56,406 bases of DNA, from positions 1 to 56,406 of the forward strand of contig DESQ01000041.1 of NCBI GenBank assembly GCA_002361355.1, given 5' to 3'. This document shows, piece by piece, positions 49,617 through 56,406 of the stretch (positions are counted from its first letter, which is position 1; every line of letters begins with the position of its first letter). The notes below the pieces were generated by a model that saw nothing but the letters and a program-made list of their open reading frames with translations, searched no databases and was not told where the DNA came from. A program made the translations under genes and the position numbers. Origin of the DNA: Lachnospiraceae bacterium UBA3310 (GTDB taxonomy: Bacteria; Bacillota; Clostridia; Lachnospirales; Lachnospiraceae).

Positions 49617-51527
49617 ATGAAAATGAAAAAGTTGATGGCTATCATGCTTTCTCTGTCCATGGTTGTGACAGTGGCAGCATGTGGCGGCGGGGAACAACCG
49701 GCGCCCACAGATGGCACGGCGGATGTTTCTGCGCCGGAGGAAGCGCCGACGGAAGAGCCCGCCGCAGAGGAAGCGGATACGGCAGGGGATACGGCAGCGG
49801 ATGAGAGTGCGGCTGCGGATCCGAATTCCACACCGAGGGAGGAGACGTTATATTTTGCGGGACAGCAGTGGGGTACTATCAATGACTGGAATCCCATGTC
49901 TTCCAATTCTAATAACGGTATGGCAATGACCCAGGCAGGAAGCGCAAGAGAACTTGTATGGGAAACCTTGTTTATGTACAACATGCTTGACGGTAAGCTT
50001 TATGGCCTGTTGGGTACGGAATATGCATGGAACGACGACCAGACAGAGTTGACGGTGAAGCTGAATCCCGATGCAAAGTGGAACGACGGCACACAGGTGA
50101 CCGCAGCCGATGTGGCGTATACCTTTGATACCCATGTAAAGTATGAGTCCCCTACGGGCGCTGATTTCTCCGCGTATATTGACTCTGTGGAAGCTGTGGA
50201 TGACACTACAGTAGTGTTCCATGCAAAAGTGGACGGATCAGGTGTGGCGGTTAACCCGTTGAAAGTGCTTGACTATATTCCTAAGGTATATGTAATGCAA
50301 AAGGCATATCTGGAGACTGTAGAGGCTCGGAATAACAACGACGCCAATGCGATTAAGCAGGACAAGATGGAGGATATGGTTTCCTCCGGCCCGTACAAGC
50401 CGTTTTATGCGGATGACCAGAAGGTTGTAATCCAGAGAGACGATAATTACTGGGGGCAGGCAGCTTCCATGTGGGGCAAGCTTCCCGCGCCTAAGTATTT
50501 GGCACACATGGTATTCAGCGGTAATGATACCGGCCTGGTTGCTTTAAAGAACGGCGAGGTAGATGTAGCGCAGATGTTCGTGGCAAACGTGCAGGATCTG
50601 TGGGAGAAGGACGGTCTTCCGATTTCTACATACATTGACGAGGCTCCTTACGGCATTTGTGCCGCTATCCCTACGATCTGGTTTAACACCAAGAGAGACG
50701 GTCTTGACCAGAAAGAGATTCGTAAAGCGATCGCTATGGCAGTGGACTACAAGCAGATCAACGAGGCGGCTATGACCGGACAGTCTCCCACCTTTGAGGA
50801 GGTTCCCAGAAGTATCATGAATACTACCGGCGCAGAGCAGAAGCTGATTGATCAGGCGGCTTTAAAGGATTACCAGTTTGGCAACGATGTAGAGGCTGCT
50901 AAGAAGATCCTTGATGATGCAGGGGTTGTGGACAGCGACGGCGATGGTATCCGTGAGTATCCCGCAGGCAATAACCTGAGCTTTAAGGCGGAGTGCCCGG
51001 AGGGCTGGTCTGACTGGAACGCGACTCTGGAAATTATCGCAGCGGCAGGTAAGGACATCGGTATCAATATTGAGACTTACTTCCCAGATGCCTCTACATG
51101 GACCGAGGATCAGACCACGGCTAACTTTGATATCCTGATGGCTACGCCTAACGGCACAGCATCAATCTCCTGTCCTTGGCAGCGCGCTTACGAGTTCATG
51201 AGCTCCGACAACAACGATGCGGAGGTTAAGACCTTCGGTAACTTCGGCAGATGGCAGAATGACAGAGTTGACGAGCTGTTAAAGCTGATTCCGCTTGAGC
51301 AGGACGAAGCTAAGTTAAAAGAGTATTATACGGAACTGTCCCAGATTTATCTGGATGAGGTTCCTTCCTTCGCAGCAATGTATCGTCCGGCGGCATTCCA
51401 TATCGTAAACGAGTCCGTATGGACAAATTACCCGCAGCAGGACGATGGGACGAATGTTCCTCCCTACGACTGCACAGACGGATATGGCGTTGCGGCATTA
51501 TACAATTTGACCTTAGTGGAAGAATAA
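49617..51527 (+). CDS. oligopeptide-type ABC transporter substrate-binding lipoprotein
   Basis: A 636-aa family-5 extracellular solute-binding protein. Signal MKMKKLMAIMLSLSMVVTV leads to the lipobox VAAC with C22 as the lipidated Cys. An acidic Ala/Pro/Glu linker (about 25-70) follows. The body has the SBP_5 marks LTVKLNPDAKWNDGTQVTAADVAYTF and, later, IRKAIAMAVDYKQI. It captures peptides, or possibly oligosaccharides as some family members do. A 15-bp stem-loop between it and the permease gene can give more of this protein than of the others. Confidence 0.9.
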   Translation: MKMKKLMAIMLSLSMVVTVAACGGGEQPAPTDGTADVSAPEEAPTEEPAAEEADTAGDTAADESAAADPNSTPREETLYFAGQQWGTINDWNPMSSNSNNGMAMTQAGSARELVWETLFMYNMLDGKLYGLLGTEYAWNDDQTELTVKLNPDAKWNDGTQVTAADVAYTFDTHVKYESPTGADFSAYIDSVEAVDDTTVVFHAKVDGSGVAVNPLKVLDYIPKVYVMQKAYLETVEARNNNDANAIKQDKMEDMVSSGPYKPFYADDQKVVIQRDDNYWGQAASMWGKLPAPKYLAHMVFSGNDTGLVALKNGEVDVAQMFVANVQDLWEKDGLPISTYIDEAPYGICAAIPTIWFNTKRDGLDQKEIRKAIAMAVDYKQINEAAMTGQSPTFEEVPRSIMNTTGAEQKLIDQAALKDYQFGNDVEAAKKILDDAGVVDSDGDGIREYPAGNNLSFKAECPEGWSDWNATLEIIAAAGKDIGINIETYFPDASTWTEDQTTANFDILMATPNGTASISCPWQRAYEFMSSDNNDAEVKTFGNFGRWQNDRVDELLKLIPLEQDEAKLKEYYTELSQIYLDEVPSFAAMYRPAAFHIVNESVWTNYPQQDDGTNVPPYDCTDGYGVAALYNLTLVEE

Positions 51528-51540
51528 ACAGGACATAAAC

Positions 51541-51572
51541 GTAGAAGCCGGCAGTACACTGTCGGCTTCTGC
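51541..51572 (+). other. strong intergenic stem-loop between binding protein and permease
   Basis: GTAGAAGCCGGCAGT (51541-51555) pairs with ACTGTCGGCTTCTGC (51558-51572), with two G-T pairs and a tight loop. No T run follows. Such structures often protect the 3' end of binding-protein mRNA or reduce readthrough to the permease. Confidence 0.75.
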
Positions 51573-51597
51573 CATATGGGATGTATGGAGGGTAAGC

Positions 51598-52602
51598 GTG
51601 AAAGGTTACAAAAAATATTATTCAAGAAAAATATTGTGGTATTTGCTCACTCTTATTATCGCGGTAATTCTTAATTTTACACTCCCCCGTCTGATGCCCG
51701 GTAATCCTGTGGCAAATATTGCGGCGCAGACCGCGCAGGGCATGACGGATGCCACCGCGATTCAGAAGGTGTATGCACAGTATGCAGAGGCCTTCGGTGT
51801 AGACAAACCGCTGTACCAGCAGTTTTTTATCTGGCTGAAAAATTTACTTCATGGTGATTTGGGTGTTTCCTTTAGCCAGTATCCCAGGCCGGTAAGCGAG
51901 ATCATAGCCAGCGGCGTATGGTGGACGGTCTGCTTACAGCTTCCGGCGATTATCGTGGGATGGTTTTTGGGAAATCTTTTGGGAGCGGTGGCTGCTTATA
52001 TCAGAAAGGGCTTTGACAAGGTCATTCTCCCGGCATTCTTATTTGCGAGTAATATTCCCGCCTTTGGCATGGCGACGATCCTTTTGACTGTGTTTGCCAT
52101 TCAGCTCAAATGGGCGCCAACCAGCGGAGGCTATGGATTTGATTTGATTCCGAATTTCAGCGCGGCCTTTATTTTGTCGGTACTGGATCACTATAAACTG
52201 CCGTTTTTATCGATTGTTCTTGTAACGATCGGCGGACAGGCGGTAGGTATGCGTTCCATGGCAATTTACGAGCTGAATGCGGATTATGTGAAATACAGCC
52301 GTTTCCTCGGGATCAAAGATAAAAAAATTGTAGGTTATGTGTTCAGAAATGCAATGCTTCCACAGATCACCGGTTTGGCTATGTCCATCGGTACAATGGT
52401 GGGCGGCGCTCTGGTGGCAGAAATCATTTTCTCCTATCCGGGTATTGGTTCCACCCTTCTTTCGGCGATCACCGGGCGCGATTATCCGTTAATATCCGCC
52501 TGTACCCTGATTATTACGATTATGGTGTTGCTTGCCAATCTTTTTGTGGAAATGATTTATGGTCTGATTGATCCGCGAATCAAAGCGGCGCAGATGGAAT
52601 AG
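51598..52602 (+). CDS. peptide-type ABC transporter permease (OppB/DppB family)
   Basis: Start GTG 51598 follows GGAGGG. The protein (334 aa) has six helices. The family's N-terminal signature is visible in LTLIIAVILNFTLPRLMPGNPV, and the EAA coupling loop is in MRSMAIYELNADYVKYSRFLGIKDKKIVGYVFRNAMLPQ. It forms half of the channel with the permease downstream. The latter starts 9 bases later. Confidence 0.93.
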   Translation: MKGYKKYYSRKILWYLLTLIIAVILNFTLPRLMPGNPVANIAAQTAQGMTDATAIQKVYAQYAEAFGVDKPLYQQFFIWLKNLLHGDLGVSFSQYPRPVSEIIASGVWWTVCLQLPAIIVGWFLGNLLGAVAAYIRKGFDKVILPAFLFASNIPAFGMATILLTVFAIQLKWAPTSGGYGFDLIPNFSAAFILSVLDHYKLPFLSIVLVTIGGQAVGMRSMAIYELNADYVKYSRFLGIKDKKIVGYVFRNAMLPQITGLAMSIGTMVGGALVAEIIFSYPGIGSTLLSAITGRDYPLISACTLIITIMVLLANLFVEMIYGLIDPRIKAAQME

Positions 52603-52611
52603 GAGGAGCAT

Positions 52612-53877
52612 ATGAAAAATACGATCAAACAACTCAGACACTCCTCCCAGTTCATGGTAGGATTTGTAATTCTGGTAGCAATTTTATTATTGATCATTAT
52701 TTACCCAATTTTTGTGACGGCTGATCCGCTGGAGATGGTTGGCCGGGGTACTTTCTTTAAACCGGGCACTTATGTCTCTGTGGTGGATGCAGTGACCGAC
52801 GGCGCTTCGACACAGAAGTCGTATACATTGAATCTCGACACATCGGCCAGCCGCCTGAATGCACGGCTTTCCATGGAAGACCGGGAGGCCATGGTGGATT
52901 GGCTTGTGCGGTTTGGCGGCGTAGCGGAGGGTGGGATCAGCACATCTGACGATGATGTGCCTGCACTTTTGGAGCTCTGGAGTGAGAAATATGACTCTAC
53001 CAATCCGCAGAAGGGCCTGATTGCGGCGAAGAAGAAATATTATGTCAGATTGGATAAATCCCTGAAGGAGCTGAATAACAGCACGGATATGATTCTGGCG
53101 GCGCAGGGAGAGGACGGCCTGGAGCAGACAGGGACGATCGCCGACGATTCCTATGTCAATGTGAAGGATATCGCAAACCAGAGAACCTTTATTCTGGGTA
53201 CGGACAATTTTGGAAGGGATGTGTTGACGGAGCTGGTGGCGGCTACCAAAACTTCCATTATCATCGGTTTGATTGCGGGTGTGGTGGCGACGGCAATCGG
53301 TCTGTTCCTCGGTCTGTTTGCAGGATTTATCGGCGGCGTGGTGGATGATTTCATCATGTTTGTGACCAACCTGTTTACGGTAATTCCGTCTTTCGTGATT
53401 CTGATTTTGATTTCCTACAGCGTGGGCGCGTCGGCAAGAGGCGTAACGATGGTGGCGGTTATCATCGGGCTGACCTCCTGGCCATGGACGACCAGAAGCG
53501 TCCGCTCCCAGGTAATATCACTCAGAAACAGAGACCATGTGAACATGTCGAAACTCTCGGGCCACAGTGTCATCAGGATCATTTTGGTTGATATTCTGCC
53601 CTATGTTGCGTCCTATGTGGTGATGGCGTTTATCTTACAGATTTCCTCGGGTATTCTTGCGGAGGCGCAGTTATCCATGCTGGGACTGGGGCCTGCCACA
53701 ACGACAACGGCAACGCTGGGACTGATGATGAACTGGGCCATGACTTACACGGCGCATCTGAATGGTTCATGGTGGGCATATTTCCCGGTTATCCTGACGA
53801 TCGCGTTGATTTCGTTCTCGCTGAACCTGATGAACACGGGTCTGGATCAGGTGTTTAACCCGACCTTGCGGGATTAG
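52612..53877 (+). CDS. peptide-type ABC transporter permease (OppC/DppC family) with a large insert
   Basis: A protein of 421 aa, about 120 longer than typical OppC. Helix 1 lies at about 16-38. Residues about 45-185 form a hydrophilic extracytoplasmic insert (with GRGTFFKPGTY and NARLSMEDREAMVDW) before the usual ILGTDNFGRDVLTELVA signature. Five further helices follow, with the EAA loop near VNMSKLSGHSVIRIILVDILPY. The insert may shape substrate delivery from the lipoprotein. The start ATG 52612 follows AGGAGG. Confidence 0.9.
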   Translation: MKNTIKQLRHSSQFMVGFVILVAILLLIIIYPIFVTADPLEMVGRGTFFKPGTYVSVVDAVTDGASTQKSYTLNLDTSASRLNARLSMEDREAMVDWLVRFGGVAEGGISTSDDDVPALLELWSEKYDSTNPQKGLIAAKKKYYVRLDKSLKELNNSTDMILAAQGEDGLEQTGTIADDSYVNVKDIANQRTFILGTDNFGRDVLTELVAATKTSIIIGLIAGVVATAIGLFLGLFAGFIGGVVDDFIMFVTNLFTVIPSFVILILISYSVGASARGVTMVAVIIGLTSWPWTTRSVRSQVISLRNRDHVNMSKLSGHSVIRIILVDILPYVASYVVMAFILQISSGILAEAQLSMLGLGPATTTTATLGLMMNWAMTYTAHLNGSWWAYFPVILTIALISFSLNLMNTGLDQVFNPTLRD

Positions 53878-53891
53878 AAAGGAGAGACGAA

Positions 53892-54899
53892 ATGGGAAAA
53901 AAGATGTTGGAAGTAAATAATCTGAAAACAAAATATGTGACCCGCTTTCACGAGGACGTGTATGCGGTGGATGATGTGTCTCTCAGTATAGAAGAGGGAA
54001 AATCCTTAGGGATTGCGGGAGAATCAGGCTGCGGTAAATCCACGCTGGCTCTGAGCCTGATGGGATATTACTTTGCGCCACTGCACTATATCAGCGGTGA
54101 TATTATTGTTGATGGAAAAAACATTTCAGGGATGAAGCCTGACGAGGTGAGAAAGACCATCCTGGGAAACGAGATTGCCTATATTCCGCAGGCAGCTATG
54201 AATGCGCTGAACCCGACACAGAAAATCATCAGCTTTTTGGGAGATGTGCTGCAGGCACATGATATCAAACTCAGCAAAAAAGATCTTCTGGATATGGCGG
54301 CGGAACGCTTTGAGGCGCTGGGACTGCCCAAAGAGGTGCTGCAAAAACATGCGGTGGAGCTTTCGGGCGGCATGAAACAAAGAACGGTAATTGCGGTTTC
54401 TACGATTCTGAATCCGAAGGTGCTGATTGCGGATGAACCGTCCTCTGCATTAGATGTAACAAGCCAGAAGATGGTAATTAAAATGATGCGTGAGCTGATG
54501 GAAAAAGGTTATATCAAATCCATGATTTTTATCACCCATGAGCTGCCGCTTCTCTACAATGTGACAGACGATATCATGGTGATGTATGCAGGACAGATTG
54601 TGGAGCGGGGAAGCGCGAAGGAAATGGTTTTCGATCCGATGCATCCTTACGCGAAGGGCCTTATGGAATCTATCATCGTGCCGGAAGCCGGGACAAGGGA
54701 TGTGAAGTTGAAGGCGATTCCGGGCACACCGCCTAATCTGAAAAAACCGCCGGAGGGCTGCCGCTTTGCAGAGCGCTGCCGCTATGCAAAACCGGCATGT
54801 TATCTGATTGCACCGCAGATGCGGGATATCGGGGGCGGCAGAATGCACCGCTGCATGATGGGAGAAGAGCGGATGAAGGAGGTGTACAGCCATGAGTGA
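53892..54899 (+). CDS. peptide-type ABC transporter ATPase (OppD/DppD family)
   Basis: A 335-aa ATPase with Walker A GESGCGKST, Q-loop AYIPQAAMNAL, signature LSGGMKQR, Walker B VLIADEPSSALD and the switch His in FITHELP. The C-terminal oligopeptide-transporter domain has the Cys pattern GCRFAERCRYAKPAC and HRC, which in related proteins holds an iron-sulfur cluster. The start ATG 53892 follows AAAGGAG; the end overlaps the next gene by 8 bases. Confidence 0.93.
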   Translation: MGKKMLEVNNLKTKYVTRFHEDVYAVDDVSLSIEEGKSLGIAGESGCGKSTLALSLMGYYFAPLHYISGDIIVDGKNISGMKPDEVRKTILGNEIAYIPQAAMNALNPTQKIISFLGDVLQAHDIKLSKKDLLDMAAERFEALGLPKEVLQKHAVELSGGMKQRTVIAVSTILNPKVLIADEPSSALDVTSQKMVIKMMRELMEKGYIKSMIFITHELPLLYNVTDDIMVMYAGQIVERGSAKEMVFDPMHPYAKGLMESIIVPEAGTRDVKLKAIPGTPPNLKKPPEGCRFAERCRYAKPACYLIAPQMRDIGGGRMHRCMMGEERMKEVYSHE

Positions 54900-55707
54900 C
54901 GGTAAGATGGCGATTTTGAACGGCAAGGGAGTTACCAAGGTGTTCGGTCTTGGCGATAAGAAAACCGTTGCGGTGGATCATGTGGATTTCTCCTTTAAAA
55001 AGGGCGAGATCATATCCATTGTGGGAGAATCCGGAAGCGGCAAGACAACCCTCTTTAAAATGATTTTAGGTCTTATCAATATGACGGAGGGCGAGATGTT
55101 TTTTCAGGAGAAGCCCAGGGATATTAAGGGATATGCCAAAAAAAGGGAGTATTGGAAAAACATTCAGGCAATTTTTCAGGATCCGTTTTCCTCATTTAAT
55201 ATGTTTACCAAAATAGATTCGGTGCTCTTGGATTGTATTAACTTAAGTGGTGGAAAGAATCTGTCAAAGAAAGAAAAAGACGAAAAAATGACGGAGGCGT
55301 GCAGCTTTGTCAACTTAAAGTATGCGGAGCTGACCAATAAATATCCGTTTGAACTTTCGGGCGGACAGATGCAGAGGTTGATGATTGCGAGAATTTTCCT
55401 GCTGAAACCGAGAATTTTGATGGCGGATGAGCCAACGTCTATGATTGATGCCTGTTCCAGAGCCACCATTCTGGATATGCTCTTGAAGCTGCGGGACGAG
55501 ACGGATATGACGGTGGTGTTTATTACGCATGATATCGGGCTGGCTTATTATATCTCCGATACGGTTTATATCATGGAGCATGGAAAATTTGTGGAGCACG
55601 GCTCGGCGGAGGAGGTAATTATCAATCCGCAGGCGGCTTATACGAAACGCCTGATCAGTGATGTGCCGAAGATCCATGAGGAGTGGGATCTGTCTACGGT
55701 ATCCTGA
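54892..55707 (+). CDS. peptide-type ABC transporter ATPase (OppF/DppF family)
   Basis: A 271-aa ATPase with Walker A GESGSGKTT, Q-loop IFQDPFSSFN, signature LSGGQMQR, Walker B ILMADEPTSMID and switch His in FITHDIG. The D-loop reads SMID instead of SALD. It lacks the Cys-rich C-terminal extension of its partner. It completes a binding protein/two permeases/two ATPases importer encoded in one operon with tight spacing. Confidence 0.93.
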   Translation: MSDGKMAILNGKGVTKVFGLGDKKTVAVDHVDFSFKKGEIISIVGESGSGKTTLFKMILGLINMTEGEMFFQEKPRDIKGYAKKREYWKNIQAIFQDPFSSFNMFTKIDSVLLDCINLSGGKNLSKKEKDEKMTEACSFVNLKYAELTNKYPFELSGGQMQRLMIARIFLLKPRILMADEPTSMIDACSRATILDMLLKLRDETDMTVVFITHDIGLAYYISDTVYIMEHGKFVEHGSAEEVIINPQAAYTKRLISDVPKIHEEWDLSTVS

Positions 55708-55724
55708 ATCAATCGGATTTTTTA

Positions 55725-55765
55725 GGGGGGGGGGTAGATGGAAGCGATGTAATTTCTACGCCCCC
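55725..55765. other. G10 tract and hairpin between convergent genes
   Basis: A run of ten G (55725-55734) begins the arm GGGGGGGTAGA (55728-55738), which pairs with TCTACGCCCCC (55755-55765) with one mismatch. It lies between the importer operon and the AraC gene, whose stop codon is inside the right arm. No long T run follows. Confidence 0.5.
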
Positions 55766-56397
55766 GATCCGTCCGGAAGCCCGATTTTCCGTTGCTGTGC
55801 CGGAGTAATTCCTTTGTGTTTTTTGTAGGTTTTGATGAAATGGCTGCAGTCGGTAAAACCGGTTTCAGAGGCAATGTAGTTTAAGCTCAGATCGGTAAAA
55901 AGCAGAAGATTCTGAGCCTTGCAAATACGAACATATTCCAGATATTCTTTGCACCCGCGGCCGGTTCGCTGTTTAAAAAGCCGGGAAAAAGTAGAATAAC
56001 TCATGTTGCAGCGCGCCGCCAGCTCGGGAATGGTAATTGCGCTGCCGGCATGGGTCGCAATGTATTCCAGAATGTCGTCAATCGTACTACAGGAGCCCTC
56101 TCTGGCGGCGGCACTTAAGTCGACATGGTTTTCCTTCCAGATTCGCGTAAGAGAGACTAACAGCATATTTAAGCAGGCGTCAATAATGACGTTAAAGCCA
56201 ATGGCCTGTCTTGACATTTCGTCCACCAGGCGGGTGACGGTTTGGCGAACCTGATGCGGAGACAGGAGCAGGGAGGAAAAGTGAACAAATCTTTGTTCCT
56301 GATTTCGGGAAAAGAGCGCCCGCAGCTTAAGCGTTGTATCGGAAGAAAGATGAATTTCCGCAGGATTAAATTTAATAACGGCATAATTAATGACTGC
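55756..56397 (-). CDS. AraC-family transcriptional regulator, 5' end broken or outside the window
   Basis: The C-terminal 100 residues are a clear AraC/XylS DNA-binding domain: TIPELAARCNMSYSTFSRLFKQRTGRGCKEYLEYVRI and IASETGFTDCSHFIKTYKKHKGITPAQQRK. Protein-like sequence of the N-terminal ligand domain (for example VIKFNPAEIHLSS) continues upstream of the first usable start (GTG 56226) as far as 56397. There TAA and TGA codons stand in frame with no ATG, GTG or TTG after them. The gene is thus either frameshifted or truncated near the window edge. It may regulate the convergent importer. Confidence 0.7.
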   Translation of the reverse strand, partial: AVINYAVIKFNPAEIHLSSDTTLKLRALFSRNQEQRFVHFSSLLLSPHQVRQTVTRLVDEMSRQAIGFNVIIDACLNMLLVSLTRIWKENHVDLSAAAREGSCSTIDDILEYIATHAGSAITIPELAARCNMSYSTFSRLFKQRTGRGCKEYLEYVRICKAQNLLLFTDLSLNYIASETGFTDCSHFIKTYKKHKGITPAQQRKIGLPDGSGA

Positions 56398-56406
56398 TCA
56401 TTAAAA

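Overview
The window looks like a chromosomal segment of a spore-forming, low-to-mid GC Firmicute of the class Clostridia, most likely a Lachnospiraceae-type organism. This is an inference from FabK-type (not FabI) fatty acid synthesis, the yaaO-yaaR-holB-ricT-trmN6-rsmI gene order known from Bacillus/Clostridium, sporulation-type genes (spmA, a LysM-GH18 protein), purine-rich AGGAGG ribosome binding sites and TTGACA/TATAAT promoters. No species is claimed.

Layout. (1) 1-175: 3' end of tRNA-Met, tRNA-Phe, terminator. (2) 0.2-2.0 kb: three overlapping small membrane-protein genes, two with N-terminal zinc ribbons; the first is cut by an in-frame TAG. (3) 2.1-4.95 kb: EIIC-only PTS permease, CgeB-like glycosyltransferase, HD hydrolase. 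(4) 4.95-11.1 kb: DNA-replication/RNA-modification operon: PLP decarboxylase, guanylate-kinase-like protein, YaaR, HolB, RicT, TrmN6-like, RsmI. (5) 11.1-18.4 kb: FASII cluster acpP-fabK-fabD-fabG-fabF-fabZ-fabK2-fabH, with a consensus promoter and two FabT-like palindromes but no fabT gene. (6) 18.4-25.5 kb: MacB/FtsX-type ABC transporter (minus strand), an Rpn-family nuclease gene, and a P-loop kinase / OmpR regulator / histidine kinase operon. (7) 25.6-29.6 kb: MATE exporter, FIST-GGDEF cyclase, spmA. (8) 29.6-33.9 kb: AT-rich accessory block with a truncated RhuM gene, a degenerate tyrosine recombinase-like protein, an AAA ATPase/PD-(D/E)XK protein and a zinc-finger/pRiA4b-like protein. 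It lies between intact spmA and a 39-bp spmA-like fragment. (9) 34.0-37.8 kb: LysM-GH18 protein, fructosamine-kinase-like protein, lactate-dehydrogenase-family gene with a small leader peptide, coiled-coil protein. (10) 37.8-45.4 kb: AgrC-like kinase and LytTR regulator, thiamine pyrophosphokinase and an overlapping unknown gene, membrane GGDEF cyclase, secreted repeat protein. (11) 45.4-49.3 kb: FAD oxidoreductase, ROK fructokinase, CE2-like esterase, membrane-tethered Mrr-like nuclease. (12) 49.6-55.7 kb: complete oligopeptide-type ABC importer, then the convergent 3' part of an AraC regulator.

How the parts work together. The FASII genes form an almost complete elongation pathway: FabD/FabH prime, FabF elongates, FabG/FabZ/FabK reduce and dehydrate on AcpP. 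The palindrome overlapping the acpP -10 box suggests repression by a MarR-type FabT regulator encoded elsewhere. The OmpR regulator/histidine kinase pair probably controls the neighbouring ABC exporter, because an 11-bp-period direct repeat sits at the transporter's -35 position. Two diguanylate cyclases with different sensors point to c-di-GMP signalling.

The least explained parts are the accessory block beside spmA, the structured direct-repeat-flanked element between fabG and fabF, the zinc-ribbon membrane gene trio, the ldh leader peptide, and the short transcription unit divergent from the LytTR system. All functional calls come from reading the sequence; no database search was run.
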